Shown: one piece after another, positions 55,865 through 64,000 of the stretch | Position numbering within the stretch: the stretch's first letter is position 1 | Layout of the letters: each line of letters begins with the position of its first letter | NCBI RefSeq assembly: GCF_001424835.1 | Contig: NZ_LMCQ01000025.1 | Span: forward strand, 91,001-155,000 | Direction of reading: 5' to 3' | Source of the DNA: Variovorax sp. Root318D1 | Lineage (GTDB): Bacteria > Pseudomonadota > Gammaproteobacteria > Burkholderiales > Burkholderiaceae_C | Length of the DNA stretch: 64,000 nt | Notes under the pieces: model-generated | Database searches by the model: none | What the model was told of the DNA's origin: nothing | Seen by the model: the letters and a program-made list of their open reading frames with translations, nothing else | Program-made: the position numbers and the translations under genes

Positions 55865-56274
55865 TTGTCGTAGAGAGCGGCCAGGGAGCGAAAGCCCTTG
55901 ACCTCGATGGGGTTGCCGAACGGGTCGCAGAAAAACATGGTCCATTGCTCTCCCGGCTGGCCTTCGAAGCGCACCTGGGGAGCAAGAACGAAGTCCGTGT
56001 TCGCAGCCTTCAGTCGCTGAGCGAGTGCGTCCCAGTCAGGGAGCGCGAGCACGATGCCGAAATGCGGCATGGGCACCATCGCATCGCCGACCCGGCCGGT
56101 GCGCGTGGTGGCGAACGGTTCGCCCAGATGCAGCGAGATCTGGTGGCCGAAGAAGTCGAAATCGACCCAGGTGTCGGTACTGCGGCCTTCGGCGCAGCCG
56201 AGGACGTTGCCATAGAAGCGGCGAGCCACTTCGAGATCGCGAACGTGAAAGGCAAGATGGAAGATGCTCTGCAT
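55861..56274 (-). CDS. VOC-family (glyoxalase-like) dioxygenase/lyase fold protein
   Basis: A 137-residue VOC protein with two beta-alpha-beta-beta-beta modules: FHLAFHVRDLEVARRFYGNV and MPHFGIVLALPDWDALAQRL. The possible metal ligands are His8 and the Glu in GNPIEVKGF. The phrase FFCDPFGNPIEVKGF is typical. Substrate unknown. It is divergent from the TraB gene and coupled to the repeat protein. Confidence 0.87.
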   Translation of the reverse strand: MQSIFHLAFHVRDLEVARRFYGNVLGCAEGRSTDTWVDFDFFGHQISLHLGEPFATTRTGRVGDAMVPMPHFGIVLALPDWDALAQRLKAANTDFVLAPQVRFEGQPGEQWTMFFCDPFGNPIEVKGFRSLAALYDK

Positions 56275-56338
56275 GGTTCCGGATTATGGGCAGCGGTGCT
56301 GTGAGAATGCCGGACTTTCTTTCATCGTGGAGCAAGCC

Positions 56339-57532
56339 TTGCGGATACTCCGGGCCCTGATTGCGCCGTGGCGCAATATCGATTTGAAGGCGCCGTTGCG
56401 CCCCGCGTTTTTTTCACGCCTGCCGCGCCTTGCGCTGGCTGGCGTCTGTTCTGTTCTTGCCCTGGCGGCGCATGCCGCCTGCCCGCCGTCGGCCATTGCC
56501 AGCCTTGGAAAACCAGGTGCTGCAGTGGGCCAATGGAACGCCGCCGACCGCGGCCTGCTGTGGCGCGCCGACAGGGACGGCCGGACCGCCTGGCTCTATG
56601 GAACCATTCATCTCGGCCGCGCCGAATGGGTGCGGCCCGGACCCACCGTCCAGAAGGCGCTGGAGCAGAGCGATGCGCTGGCACTCGAACTCGACACGCG
56701 CGACCAGGTCGCGATGCGCGCCCTGACCCAGCCGGCGGATCCGGCCGTGGTGGCGCGGCTGCTGAGCGGCGAGCGCGCGCAGCGCCTCGCCCGCCAGAGA
56801 GAGGCGGCCTGCGTGGCGCCCGAGACCACGGCGGGGCTGCAACCCATCCTGCAGGTGATGGCGCTGACTGGCCTGGTGGCCCGCGTCGATGGCCTGTATC
56901 CGGAGTTCGGTGCGGACGAGGCGCTGGCCGTGTCCGCGCGCAACAACGGCAAGCCCGTCTTCGCGCTGGAAAGCCCTGCCGCGCAACTGAAGATGCTGAC
57001 CGGCGATTCGGAAGCCGAAGAGGCGGAGCAGATCGATGCCGCCCTCGCTGAACTGGAGTCAGGCGAACTGCGCACGCAAATGAAAGAGCTGGCCGACGTC
57101 TGGGCCCGCGGCGATGTGGACAAGCTGGGCCGCTATCCGGAGTGGTGCAACTGCGTCAACACGCCGGCCGAGCGCCGGCTGATGAAACGCCTGCTCGACG
57201 ACCGCAACCCCGGGCTGGCGGACGGCATCGAACGCATGCACGCAGGCGGCAAGCGAGTTTTCGCCGCCGTGGGCGCGTTGCACATGGTTGGGCCGCAGGG
57301 CTTGCCCGCGTTGCTGGCGGCACGGGGATTCACCGTCTCGGCGGTGCCCTTGTCCGCGCAGCCGCCGGTTGCGGTGCCGACGGCGCCTGCGCCCAAGGCG
57401 GCGGCGCGGGGCGGGCGGAATGTCAAGGGAGCCGCCAAGGGTTCCACCGCGAAGAGCGGCGCCAGGAGCGCCGGCAATGCCAAGCCGGCACAGCGCAGCA
57501 CTTCAGCCGCCAAGAGCAAACAGCGCCGATAA
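56339..57532 (+). CDS. TraB/GumN family protein
   Basis: About 397 residues. A signal peptide (LALAGVCSVLALAAHAACPP) precedes a TraB/GumN domain: WLYGTIHLGRAEWVRP (GTxH), ALALELDTRD, and FAAVGALHMVGPQGLPALLA (GxxH). These are signatures of the Tiki-like metalloprotease superfamily. The last ~55 residues are Lys/Ala/Ser-rich (AAKGSTAKSGARSAGNAKPA). The start is uncertain; TTG at 56339 has GGAG six bases upstream, while ATG at 56264 would overlap the divergent VOC gene. Confidence 0.82.
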   Translation: MRILRALIAPWRNIDLKAPLRPAFFSRLPRLALAGVCSVLALAAHAACPPSAIASLGKPGAAVGQWNAADRGLLWRADRDGRTAWLYGTIHLGRAEWVRPGPTVQKALEQSDALALELDTRDQVAMRALTQPADPAVVARLLSGERAQRLARQREAACVAPETTAGLQPILQVMALTGLVARVDGLYPEFGADEALAVSARNNGKPVFALESPAAQLKMLTGDSEAEEAEQIDAALAELESGELRTQMKELADVWARGDVDKLGRYPEWCNCVNTPAERRLMKRLLDDRNPGLADGIERMHAGGKRVFAAVGALHMVGPQGLPALLAARGFTVSAVPLSAQPPVAVPTAPAPKAAARGGRNVKGAAKGSTAKSGARSAGNAKPAQRSTSAAKSKQRR

Positions 57533-57543
57533 TCTCCTTCGCG

Positions 57544-57915
57544 ATGCACCTGCTGCGAAACCACCCCCGCTTCCTCGGCCTCGTCGGCCGATGGGCGCTG
57601 CTGTGGTTCATGCTCTCGCTTGGCGTAGCGGTGGCGTCGCCCATCGTGCATCCGCAAGCGGTAGAGCTGGTGTGCTCGAGCGCCGGTTCGATCAAGGCGG
57701 TGGTGCAGACCGATGACGGCGTTCAGGAAATGGGCGCCTCGCACACGGACTGTCCGCTGTGCCTGCTGACTGGCGCACCGCCTCCGTCGCCGGCCGCCGT
57801 GGCCTTCGATCTGCCCTTGCCGCTGGGGCGTGTGCTCCAGTCCATTCCGGCCGCGCACATTGCCGCGGCAACCGCCGCGCCGCTGCCGGCGCGCGGACCC
57901 CCGACCTTCTCCTGA
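57544..57915 (+). CDS. DUF2946 family protein
   Basis: A 123-residue exported or membrane-anchored protein. An N-terminal hydrophobic segment (LLWFMLSLGVAVASPIV) is followed by a C-x2-C pair (TDCPLCLL) near 77, the DUF2946 hallmark. Such proteins accompany copper-related TonB receptors and PCuAC proteins, so a periplasmic copper role is likely. A Pro/Ala-rich tail follows. It starts 12 bp after the TraB gene. Confidence 0.75.
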   Translation: MHLLRNHPRFLGLVGRWALLWFMLSLGVAVASPIVHPQAVELVCSSAGSIKAVVQTDDGVQEMGASHTDCPLCLLTGAPPPSPAAVAFDLPLPLGRVLQSIPAAHIAAATAAPLPARGPPTFS

Positions 57916-57931
57916 AACTGCCAAACCCGTA

Positions 57932-57967
57932 GCCGCACGCGCCCCGATCCGAGGGGCGGCATGCGGC
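57932..57967 (+). other. Nested hairpin in the TonB receptor leader
   Basis: Outer stem GCCGCA/TGCGGC (57932-57937 with 57962-57967) and inner stem CGCCCC/GGGGCG (57940-57945 with 57953-57958). It occupies the 86-bp gap before the receptor start at 58002. It may limit readthrough or act as a leader structure; it shows no cobalamin-riboswitch core. Confidence 0.4.
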
Positions 57968-58001
57968 CTTTCCGGCTTGAAGTTCGTGGAGCAGGTTCCC
58001 A

Positions 58002-60323
58002 GTGAAAAAGCATTCCCGCGCCTTGGCGATCGCCATGGCATTTCCCCTCGGCGCCCCCGTGTGGGCGCAAAACGCGCCCGACCCGTCGGAGGACGGACGC
58101 AGCGGTGCGCGTACCTTGAGCACCGTCACCATCAGCGGCGGCCGCCCGACCTCGCTGCCGACGCAGATTCCGACCACCATCGAGGGCGTGACGCACGAGC
58201 AGATCGTCGAAACGGTCAACGCGACCGACAGCGAGGACGCGCTCAAGTACCTGCCCAGCCTGGTGGTGCGCAAGCGCTACATCGGCGATTTCAACCACGC
58301 CGTGCTTGCCACGCGCGCCTCGGGCACGGGCAACAGTGCTCGCTCGATGGTGTACGCGGACGGCATCATGCTGTCGAACCCGCTGGGCAACGGCGCCACC
58401 TACGCGCCGCGCTGGGGCATGGTGTCGCCCGAAGAAATCGAACGGGTCGACGTGCTCTACGGGCCGTTCTCGGCCGCTTACCCGGGCAACTCGGTCGGCG
58501 CCGTGGTCGACTATGTGACGCGCATGCCCACCAAGCTGGAAGCGCACGTCAAGCTCAGCGGCTTTGCCTCGAACTTCGACCTGTACAACAGCCACTCGTC
58601 GCCCGCGGGCCAGCAGCTCGACCTGTCGCTGGGCAGCCGCAGCGGCGACTGGTCGTGGTGGATCAGTGCCTCGCGCACCCACAGCAAGGGCCAGGCGCTG
58701 GTGTTCGGCAACCGGCTGGTGAGCGCCGGCACCGTGGGCAACGCGGGCACGCCGGTCACCGGCGCGGTGCTGGGGCTGAACCCGTCGAACCAACCCTGGT
58801 GGCTGGTGGGCGGCGCCACCATTTACGACACCACGCAGGAGCAGGCCAAGCTGAAGGCGGCCTACGACTTTTCGCCCACCGTTCGCGCCACCTACACGCT
58901 GGGTGCCTGGAACAACACCACGCATGGCACCGTCGACACCTACCTGCGCGATGGCCTCGGCCGGCCCCAGTACTCGGGGCGGGTGAATATCGCCGGGCGC
59001 ACCTACAACCTGGATTCGCCGAGCGCCGCGCTGGCGCCGACGGAAACGGCGCTCACGCACTACATGCATGGCCTTTCGGTCAAGAGTCACACCGGCGGCG
59101 TGTTCGACTGGGAGGTGGCTGCGAGCCTGTTCGACTATTCGAGGGACACCTCGCGCACGCCGACCACGCCCTTGCCGGGCGCTTTCAACGGCGGCCCCGG
59201 GCGCACCACTGACATGGGCGGCTCAGGCTGGCACACCTTCAAGGCGGCAGGCACGTGGCGGCCCACCGGCTCGGCCGAGGGCGTGGGCGCGCATGTGGTC
59301 GACTTCGGTTTCCAGCAGGACACGGCGCGCCTGCGCACCAGCGTCGGCAACACGCTCGACTGGATCGACGGAGCGGCCGTGACGCCGTTCTCCGCCTTCA
59401 ACGGCAACACGCGGCTCCAGTCGCTCTACGTGCAGGACACGTGGCTTTTTGCCAAGAACTGGAAGACCACGCTGGGCCTGCGCCACGAGCGATGGGACGC
59501 TTATGGCGGGCAGCTCGGCAACGCGACCAGGCTGCTGGACTTTGCGCCGCGCAAGAACAGCTACGACTCGCCCAAGGCCGCCATCGCCTGGCAGGCTACG
59601 CCCGATTGGTTGTTCAAGGCCTCGACCGGCCGCGCGGTGCGCATGCCGACCGTGAGCGAGCTCTACCAGGGCTCGATCGACGGCAACCGCATCGTCAATA
59701 CCAACCCGAATTTGCGGCCGGAGCGTTCGTGGACCACGGAGCTCAGCGCCGAGCGCGACCTGAAAACATGGGGGCTCGACGGTGTCCTGCGCACCACGCT
59801 CTTCTTCGAGAACACCAAGGACGCGCTCTACAGCCAGGCGCTTACGAACCTGGTGAGCACGGTGCAGAACGTCGATGCCATCCGCACGCGGGGGCTCGAG
59901 GTGGCGCTGAACGCGGTCGATGTAGGCGTCAAGGGGCTGGACTTGAGCGGCAGCCTCACGCTGACCCGGTCGAAGATCGCCGCCAACAATGGTTTTGCGG
60001 CCAGCGTGGGTCACGAACAGCCGCGCATTCCCAAGGTGCGGGCCACGCTGCTCGCCACCTATCGGCCCGACGCCAGATGGAGCTACACGGTCGGCGCGCG
60101 CTACAGCGGCAAGCAATACGGCACGCTGGACAACAGCGACACGAACGGCGCTGCGTACACGGGCTTTTCGAAGTTCTTCGTGGTCGACGCGCGCATACGC
60201 TATCGCATCGACCGGCAATGGAGCGCCGCCGTGGGCATCGACAACTTGAACAACAACAAGTACTGGGCCTTCCATCCCTACACGCAACGCACCTACGTGG
60301 CCGAACTCAAGTTCGACCTCTGA
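58002..60323 (+). CDS. TonB-dependent outer-membrane receptor (probable copper)
   Basis: A 773-residue receptor with a GTG start and signal peptide to about residue 22 (AFPLGAPVWAQ). The TonB box region TLSTVTISG is near 38-46. The plug domain has DALKYLPSLVVRKRYIG, SARSMVYADGIMLSNP, and EEIERVDVLYGPFSAAYPGN; a 22-stranded barrel follows, ending YVAELKFDL. Its neighbours (DUF2946, YcnI-PCuAC) are copper genes, so it resembles OprC/NosA-type receptors by context; direct ligand evidence is lacking. Confidence 0.9.
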   Translation: MKKHSRALAIAMAFPLGAPVWAQNAPDPSEDGRSGARTLSTVTISGGRPTSLPTQIPTTIEGVTHEQIVETVNATDSEDALKYLPSLVVRKRYIGDFNHAVLATRASGTGNSARSMVYADGIMLSNPLGNGATYAPRWGMVSPEEIERVDVLYGPFSAAYPGNSVGAVVDYVTRMPTKLEAHVKLSGFASNFDLYNSHSSPAGQQLDLSLGSRSGDWSWWISASRTHSKGQALVFGNRLVSAGTVGNAGTPVTGAVLGLNPSNQPWWLVGGATIYDTTQEQAKLKAAYDFSPTVRATYTLGAWNNTTHGTVDTYLRDGLGRPQYSGRVNIAGRTYNLDSPSAALAPTETALTHYMHGLSVKSHTGGVFDWEVAASLFDYSRDTSRTPTTPLPGAFNGGPGRTTDMGGSGWHTFKAAGTWRPTGSAEGVGAHVVDFGFQQDTARLRTSVGNTLDWIDGAAVTPFSAFNGNTRLQSLYVQDTWLFAKNWKTTLGLRHERWDAYGGQLGNATRLLDFAPRKNSYDSPKAAIAWQATPDWLFKASTGRAVRMPTVSELYQGSIDGNRIVNTNPNLRPERSWTTELSAERDLKTWGLDGVLRTTLFFENTKDALYSQALTNLVSTVQNVDAIRTRGLEVALNAVDVGVKGLDLSGSLTLTRSKIAANNGFAASVGHEQPRIPKVRATLLATYRPDARWSYTVGARYSGKQYGTLDNSDTNGAAYTGFSKFFVVDARIRYRIDRQWSAAVGIDNLNNNKYWAFHPYTQRTYVAELKFDL

Positions 60324-60363
60324 CCTTCTCTCTTTTTTCACCGCTTTCTTCAAGGAGTTCCAG

Positions 60364-61275
60364 ATGAACCACCCGCGAATCACCCTCAAGACCGTTGCCG
60401 CATGCGCCATGCTGGCGAGCACCGTAACCGCGGTCGCCCACGTCACCCTGCCGCGCGGTGGCGCCACCGTCGGCAGCGACTACGACGCGGCCTTCCGCGT
60501 GGGCCATGCCTGCGAAGGCGCCAAGGCCACCACCGGCCTGGCCGTTCGCCTGCCCAAGGGTTTCATCCTCAGCGACGCGCAGGCGCGCAAGGGCTGGAAG
60601 CTCGACGTGCAAAAGAATGCCGGCGACGGCGAAGTGCGCTGGACCGCGGAAAGCCCGCAAGCGGCGCTGCCTGCCAACGAACGCGCCGAATTCGTGTTGC
60701 GCGGCAAGGTGCCCGGCACGCCGGGGCCGCTGTGGTTCAAGGTGCTGCAGACCTGCGACGTGGGCCGGATCGACTGGGCCGAGGTGCCGGCGTCGGGCAG
60801 CTCGACCGCGGGACTCAAGACGCCTGCCGCCAGGCTCGACGTGGTGGCGCAAGGCGTGGCTACGGTCGACGTGCGTGATGCGTGGGTGCGCCAGACGGTA
60901 CCGGGCCAGAGCGGCACCGGCGCCTTCATGAAGCTCACCGCGCCCACTGGCACCAGGCTGGTCGGCGTCTCGACACCAGCCGCCGGCGTGGTCGAAGTGC
61001 ACGAGATGAAGATGGAAGGCGACACCATGAAGATGCGCGAGCTGGCGGGCGGGCTCGAGTTGCCCGCGGGCCAGACCGTCGAGCTCAAGCCGGGCGGCAA
61101 CCACGTGATGATGATGGACCTGAAGCAGGCGCTGGCCAAGGGGTCGACCGTGCCGCTGACACTCCGTTTTGAAGACGCCAAGGGCCAGAAGACATCTCTC
61201 GAACTGAAGCTGCCGGTGGGCGCGCCGGAGGGCGCCGAAGCGGCTGCGCCGGCTGGGCATCAGCACAAGCACTGA
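60364..61275 (+). CDS. YcnI (DUF1775)-PCuAC copper protein fusion
   Basis: A 303-residue periplasmic protein. The signal peptide is removed just before His26 (AHVTLPRGG), a histidine known as a Cu ligand at the mature N-terminus of YcnI. DUF1775 spans ~26-155 (HVTLPRGGATVGSDYDAAFR, RLPKGF). A PCuAC domain follows, ~165-285, with the HxM...MxM...HxMM copper motif (HEMKMEG, TMKMREL, GNHVMMMDL). A His-rich tail (GHQHKH) ends it. Likely a periplasmic copper chaperone, acting with the receptor 40 bp upstream. Confidence 0.9.
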   Translation: MNHPRITLKTVAACAMLASTVTAVAHVTLPRGGATVGSDYDAAFRVGHACEGAKATTGLAVRLPKGFILSDAQARKGWKLDVQKNAGDGEVRWTAESPQAALPANERAEFVLRGKVPGTPGPLWFKVLQTCDVGRIDWAEVPASGSSTAGLKTPAARLDVVAQGVATVDVRDAWVRQTVPGQSGTGAFMKLTAPTGTRLVGVSTPAAGVVEVHEMKMEGDTMKMRELAGGLELPAGQTVELKPGGNHVMMMDLKQALAKGSTVPLTLRFEDAKGQKTSLELKLPVGAPEGAEAAAPAGHQHKH

Positions 61276-61309
61276 CGGGCATCGCGCAGAGCGGAACCGG
61301 GACCGAGCC

Positions 61310-63064
61310 TTACAACAGTTGGTCCGGCGCAAGCGGGCCAAACAGCTTGAGCATCAACCGCAGGGTCAGGCTGGCGTCCGGTTCCGTGGTCGTGTCCTTC
61401 AAGCCGCTGCCTTCGGGCGCCCGCCAGACCAGCGAGCCGTCGTTCAGCTCGACACGCCACGAGCCTTCGCGCATGCCGCGCTCGATCTGTTCGGACGCCG
61501 AACGGGAGAGCTCGGCGCTTCGCACCAGCAGGGCGACTTCGGTGTTCTGCAGTTGCGAACGCAGGTCGAGGTTCATCGACCCGACCACCAGCAGCCGGCC
61601 GTCCATGACGAGCACCTTCGAGTGCAGCATGGAGCGCGATGCGCCGACGCTGCCGTCGCCCGATGAGCCGAAGGCGTTGCTGACACTGGCTTGCTCGCTG
61701 CGCAGTTCGTAAAGCTCGACGCCGATCTTGAGCAGATCCTGGCGATGGCGCGAATAGCCGACATGCGCCACTGGCGCGTCGTTCGACGCCAGCGAGTTGG
61801 TCAGCACACGGATGCGAACCCCGCGGCCCCGGGCCGCCGCAAAGGCTTGCTTCATGTCCGGGCCGGGCACGAAATAGGGCGAGATGATGAGCAGGTCGCT
61901 GTTCGCCTGTCCGATCAGTTGCAACAGGCCTTCCACCACCGTGTCGCTGCCGGCGGCAATGTCGGAACTGGCCTCGAGCGATGCGGCCCGGCGCGACGGG
62001 TTGGCCCTGTCGTTGGGCTGGCTCACCACCAGGCCCGGTGCTTTCTCCTGGTTCGGCCCCTTGTCGGCGGGAATCTTGCCGGGCTGGTCGGCCAGCATCA
62101 CCGCGGGCGCCCAGACGAAGCGGGCGGTGCGCAGATCCAGGGGTTTTTCGTCCCAGGCGCGAGCCACCTGCGCCGCGGTTGGGGCGGCGCCGGGCTTCGG
62201 TTCGCCTTCCGCGGGCTTCGGCGTCTGGGGTGTCGGTGGTGGCGGCGCGTTCAAGGATCGGGCCGATTCATCGGCCAGTTCCCGGTCGGCCCGTTCCGCA
62301 CGTTCGCGCATCGCCTGCAGCTCTTCGCGCTTGACCAGCGACTGCACGGGGTAGGCGCGCTCGTTGTTCCAGTAGCTGTCGAAGCTGCGCGACAGATCCT
62401 GCACGATCGGGCCGGCCGCCAGGATGTCCAGATCGATGAAGTTGCCCTTCAGCGCATTGCCGAAATAGGCGTCCCCGAGGTTGCGGCCGCCGGTCACGCC
62501 CAGCACGTTGTCGGCGAGAAAGAGCTTGTTGTGCATCCGCTGCTGGATCCGCGAGGCATCGCCGATCGAGTTGAAGATTCGTGCGAACGAAGAGCCGCGC
62601 GCGCCGGCGAGCGGGTTGAACAGTCGCATCTCGATGTTGGGCACGAAGGCCAGGCCGAGCACAAGCGCATCGCGGCCGGTGCTGTGAAGATCGTCGAGAA
62701 GGATCCGGACGCGCACGCCGCGCCCGGCCGCGGCTCGGACTCCACGCAGCAACCGGCTGGTGCTGGCGTCGGCATGGATGGCGTAGTACTGCAGGTCGAG
62801 CGTTTTTTGGGCACCCTCGATCAGCGCCAGCCGGCTGCCATAGGCGGCGGGAGGCCCGCCGAGCAGCAGAAAGCCGGATTCGAACTGCGCCCCGTCGGCT
62901 TTGCGCCGCTGCTGGACCAACGCCCCCAGGGCGGTGGCATTGGGCGACGGAATTGCGACCGATACCGGGCGGTCGACCTGTTCGGGCAATTGCGCGCAAG
63001 CGCCCTGCAGAACAATGGCCAGCAGCGCGACCGACCGTCCAAAGAGCGCGTAGATGGAAGACAT
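61310..63064 (-). CDS. Phospholipase D-family protein (cardiolipin synthase-like)
   Basis: A 584-residue protein with signal peptide or lipobox (VLQGAC) near 18-23. Two HxKx4D motifs are present: HNKLFLADNVLGVTGGRN near 178 and HSKVLVMDGRLLVVGSMN near 477. Between the halves is a Pro-rich linker (PPPPTPQTPKPAEGEPKPG, near 283-301). Such proteins transfer phosphatidyl groups or hydrolyse phospholipids; a cardiolipin-synthase-like or periplasmic phospholipase role is possible. Confidence 0.88.
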   Translation of the reverse strand: MSSIYALFGRSVALLAIVLQGACAQLPEQVDRPVSVAIPSPNATALGALVQQRRKADGAQFESGFLLLGGPPAAYGSRLALIEGAQKTLDLQYYAIHADASTSRLLRGVRAAAGRGVRVRILLDDLHSTGRDALVLGLAFVPNIEMRLFNPLAGARGSSFARIFNSIGDASRIQQRMHNKLFLADNVLGVTGGRNLGDAYFGNALKGNFIDLDILAAGPIVQDLSRSFDSYWNNERAYPVQSLVKREELQAMRERAERADRELADESARSLNAPPPPTPQTPKPAEGEPKPGAAPTAAQVARAWDEKPLDLRTARFVWAPAVMLADQPGKIPADKGPNQEKAPGLVVSQPNDRANPSRRAASLEASSDIAAGSDTVVEGLLQLIGQANSDLLIISPYFVPGPDMKQAFAAARGRGVRIRVLTNSLASNDAPVAHVGYSRHRQDLLKIGVELYELRSEQASVSNAFGSSGDGSVGASRSMLHSKVLVMDGRLLVVGSMNLDLRSQLQNTEVALLVRSAELSRSASEQIERGMREGSWRVELNDGSLVWRAPEGSGLKDTTTEPDASLTLRLMLKLFGPLAPDQLL

Positions 63065-63157
63065 GCGGCGTTCTGGGAGCTTTGAAGCCGCATATATAGC
63101 CCAGTTGGCGGCGTCTGTGCGTGGGACGGCGGGACGGCTCGATGCAAAACTAAGGCA

Positions 63158-64000
63158 TTAACGTGCGGCGGACAATTCCTCCTGGCGTTCCAGGGCGGCT
63201 AGTAGCTCGTCGTCAATCTGCGCGTGGCGCTGGCTCAGTTCGGCCGCGCGCGAGGCGTCGGTGGCGTAGATCGCCCCGCCATCGAGTTCGAGCATCTCCG
63301 TGATGCGCTTCTGCTCGGCTTCGAGCGCTTCGATCTGCGCCGGGAGCGCCTCGAGTTTGCGCTGTTCCTTGTAGCTGAGCTTCTTGCGTGCGGCGGCGGG
63401 GCGGGCGGCGACGGATTCGGCGGCCGCAGGTGACGGAGCCGGCGCCGGCGGCGGGCTGGCGGCTTGGCGCTGCTCCGCGATCTCTCGCGCGCGCTTGGAC
63501 TGAATCAGCCAGTCCTGCACGCTGCCTTCGTATTCGCGCCAATGGCCGTCGCCCTCGAATGCGATGGTGCTGGTCACCACGTTGTCGAGGAAAGTGCGGT
63601 CGTGGCTGACGAGGAAAACGGTGCCGTCGTAGTCCTGCAACAGACCTTCCAGCAGTTCCAGCGTGTCGATGTCCAGGTCGTTGGTTGGTTCGTCCAGCAC
63701 CAGCACATTGGCCGGGCGGGCGAACAGGCGGGCCAGCAGCAGCCGGTTGCGCTCGCCGCCGCTGAGCGACCGCACCGGAGAATTGGCACGCGCAGGGGAA
63801 AAGAGAAAGTCGGAGAGATAGCTCTTCACGTGCTTGCGCTGGCTGCCGATCTCGATCCATTCGCTGCCGGGGCTGATGAAGTCTTCCAGCGTGGCGTCCA
63901 GGTCGAGCTTGTCGCGCATCTGATCGAAATACGCCACCTGCAGGTTGGTGCCGCGGCGGATCTTGCCGGTGTCGGGTTCGAGCTCGCCCAGGATGAGTTT
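63158..64000 (-). CDS. uup: ABC-F ATPase Uup (C-terminal part, cut by window edge)
   Basis: The last ~280 codons of an ABC-F protein; the frame continues upstream past base 64000 (KLILGELEPDTGKI precedes). Visible are the second ABC signature VRSLSGGERNRLLLARLFA, Walker B VLVLDEPTNDLDI, and H-loop FLVSHDRTFLDNVV. A Uup-type Lys-rich linker and coiled-coil tail (YKEQRKLEALPAQIEALEAE) end it. Uup is a ribosome-associated ABC-F factor. There is no transmembrane domain. Confidence 0.92.
   Translation of the reverse strand, partial: KLILGELEPDTGKIRRGTNLQVAYFDQMRDKLDLDATLEDFISPGSEWIEIGSQRKHVKSYLSDFLFSPARANSPVRSLSGGERNRLLLARLFARPANVLVLDEPTNDLDIDTLELLEGLLQDYDGTVFLVSHDRTFLDNVVTSTIAFEGDGHWREYEGSVQDWLIQSKRAREIAEQRQAASPPPAPAPSPAAAESVAARPAAARKKLSYKEQRKLEALPAQIEALEAEQKRITEMLELDGGAIYATDASRAAELSQRHAQIDDELLAALERQEELSAAR

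Noticed and set aside
57916..58001. Cobalamin riboswitch before the TonB receptor
   Set aside because: The 86-bp leader is too short and has no recognisable B12-box core; the neighbours are copper genes.

Overview
The window is one contig segment of a high-G+C betaproteobacterial chromosome, most likely Variovorax or a close Comamonadaceae relative. The evidence is the dense, very G+C-rich coding, families typical of Burkholderiales (a DUF3567 protein, a Bug-type periplasmic binding protein, a FAD monooxygenase/DUF2783 pair) and the local gene orders yggS-pilT-pilU and rsmI-yraN-SIS-BON. No tRNA, rRNA, CRISPR array, insertion sequence or phage integrase was recognised.

Positions 1-7131 are an accessory island of visibly lower G+C (hand count of one 60-base line near 3001 is 57%, against 70% near 19561). 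It reads right to left. It holds an in-frame chimera of the start of a PLD-type SNF2 helicase and the end of a DUF4391 protein, an intact GmrSD/BrxU-like DUF262-DUF1524-DUF5655 nuclease, the first 66 codons of a type III DNA methyltransferase, and an intact SF1 (UvrD-like) helicase with an apparent GreA/GreB-like N-terminal domain. I read it as a decayed type III-like defence operon in which two full-length genes survive. About 1.1 kb of degraded sequence separates it from the chromosomal backbone.

Positions 7132-25790 are backbone. They hold a LysR/azoreductase pair and a GST; rsmI, yraN, a DiaA-like SIS protein and a DolP-like BON lipoprotein; a beta-hydroxyacid dehydrogenase; the twitching ATPases PilT and PilU with YggS; then an amino-acid catabolic stretch. 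That stretch has an Lrp regulator divergent from bifunctional PutA, glutamate dehydrogenase, a P-loop kinase, a lipoprotein, and an arginase overlapping a prolyl oligopeptidase.

Positions 25967-30414 are a storage-lipid cluster: a wax ester synthase/DGAT with a Lys/Ala-rich tail, two phasin-like proteins with similar basic segments, a TetR regulator and an alpha/beta hydrolase. Positions 30431-42195 hold a CYP102-like P450-reductase fusion, a LivK-like binding protein, a TetR regulator, an acyl-CoA ligase, a single-chain biotin-dependent acyl-CoA carboxylase and an SGNH hydrolase. Together they could hydroxylate, import, activate and carboxylate a hydrophobic acid, which is inference.

Positions 42316-64000 mix housekeeping and accessory metabolism: PurU, a class III aminotransferase, a ChaN-like lipoprotein, an AbrB-family membrane protein, DUF3567 and DUF3108 proteins, a fumarylacetoacetase-family hydrolase, an M48 protease, a LuxR regulator divergent from a FAD monooxygenase/DUF2783/Bug operon, a YwqK-like repeat protein, a VOC protein and a TraB/GumN protein. 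A probable copper operon follows (DUF2946, TonB receptor, YcnI-PCuAC fusion), then a phospholipase D-family protein and the C-terminal part of an ABC-F ATPase (Uup) cut by the window edge.
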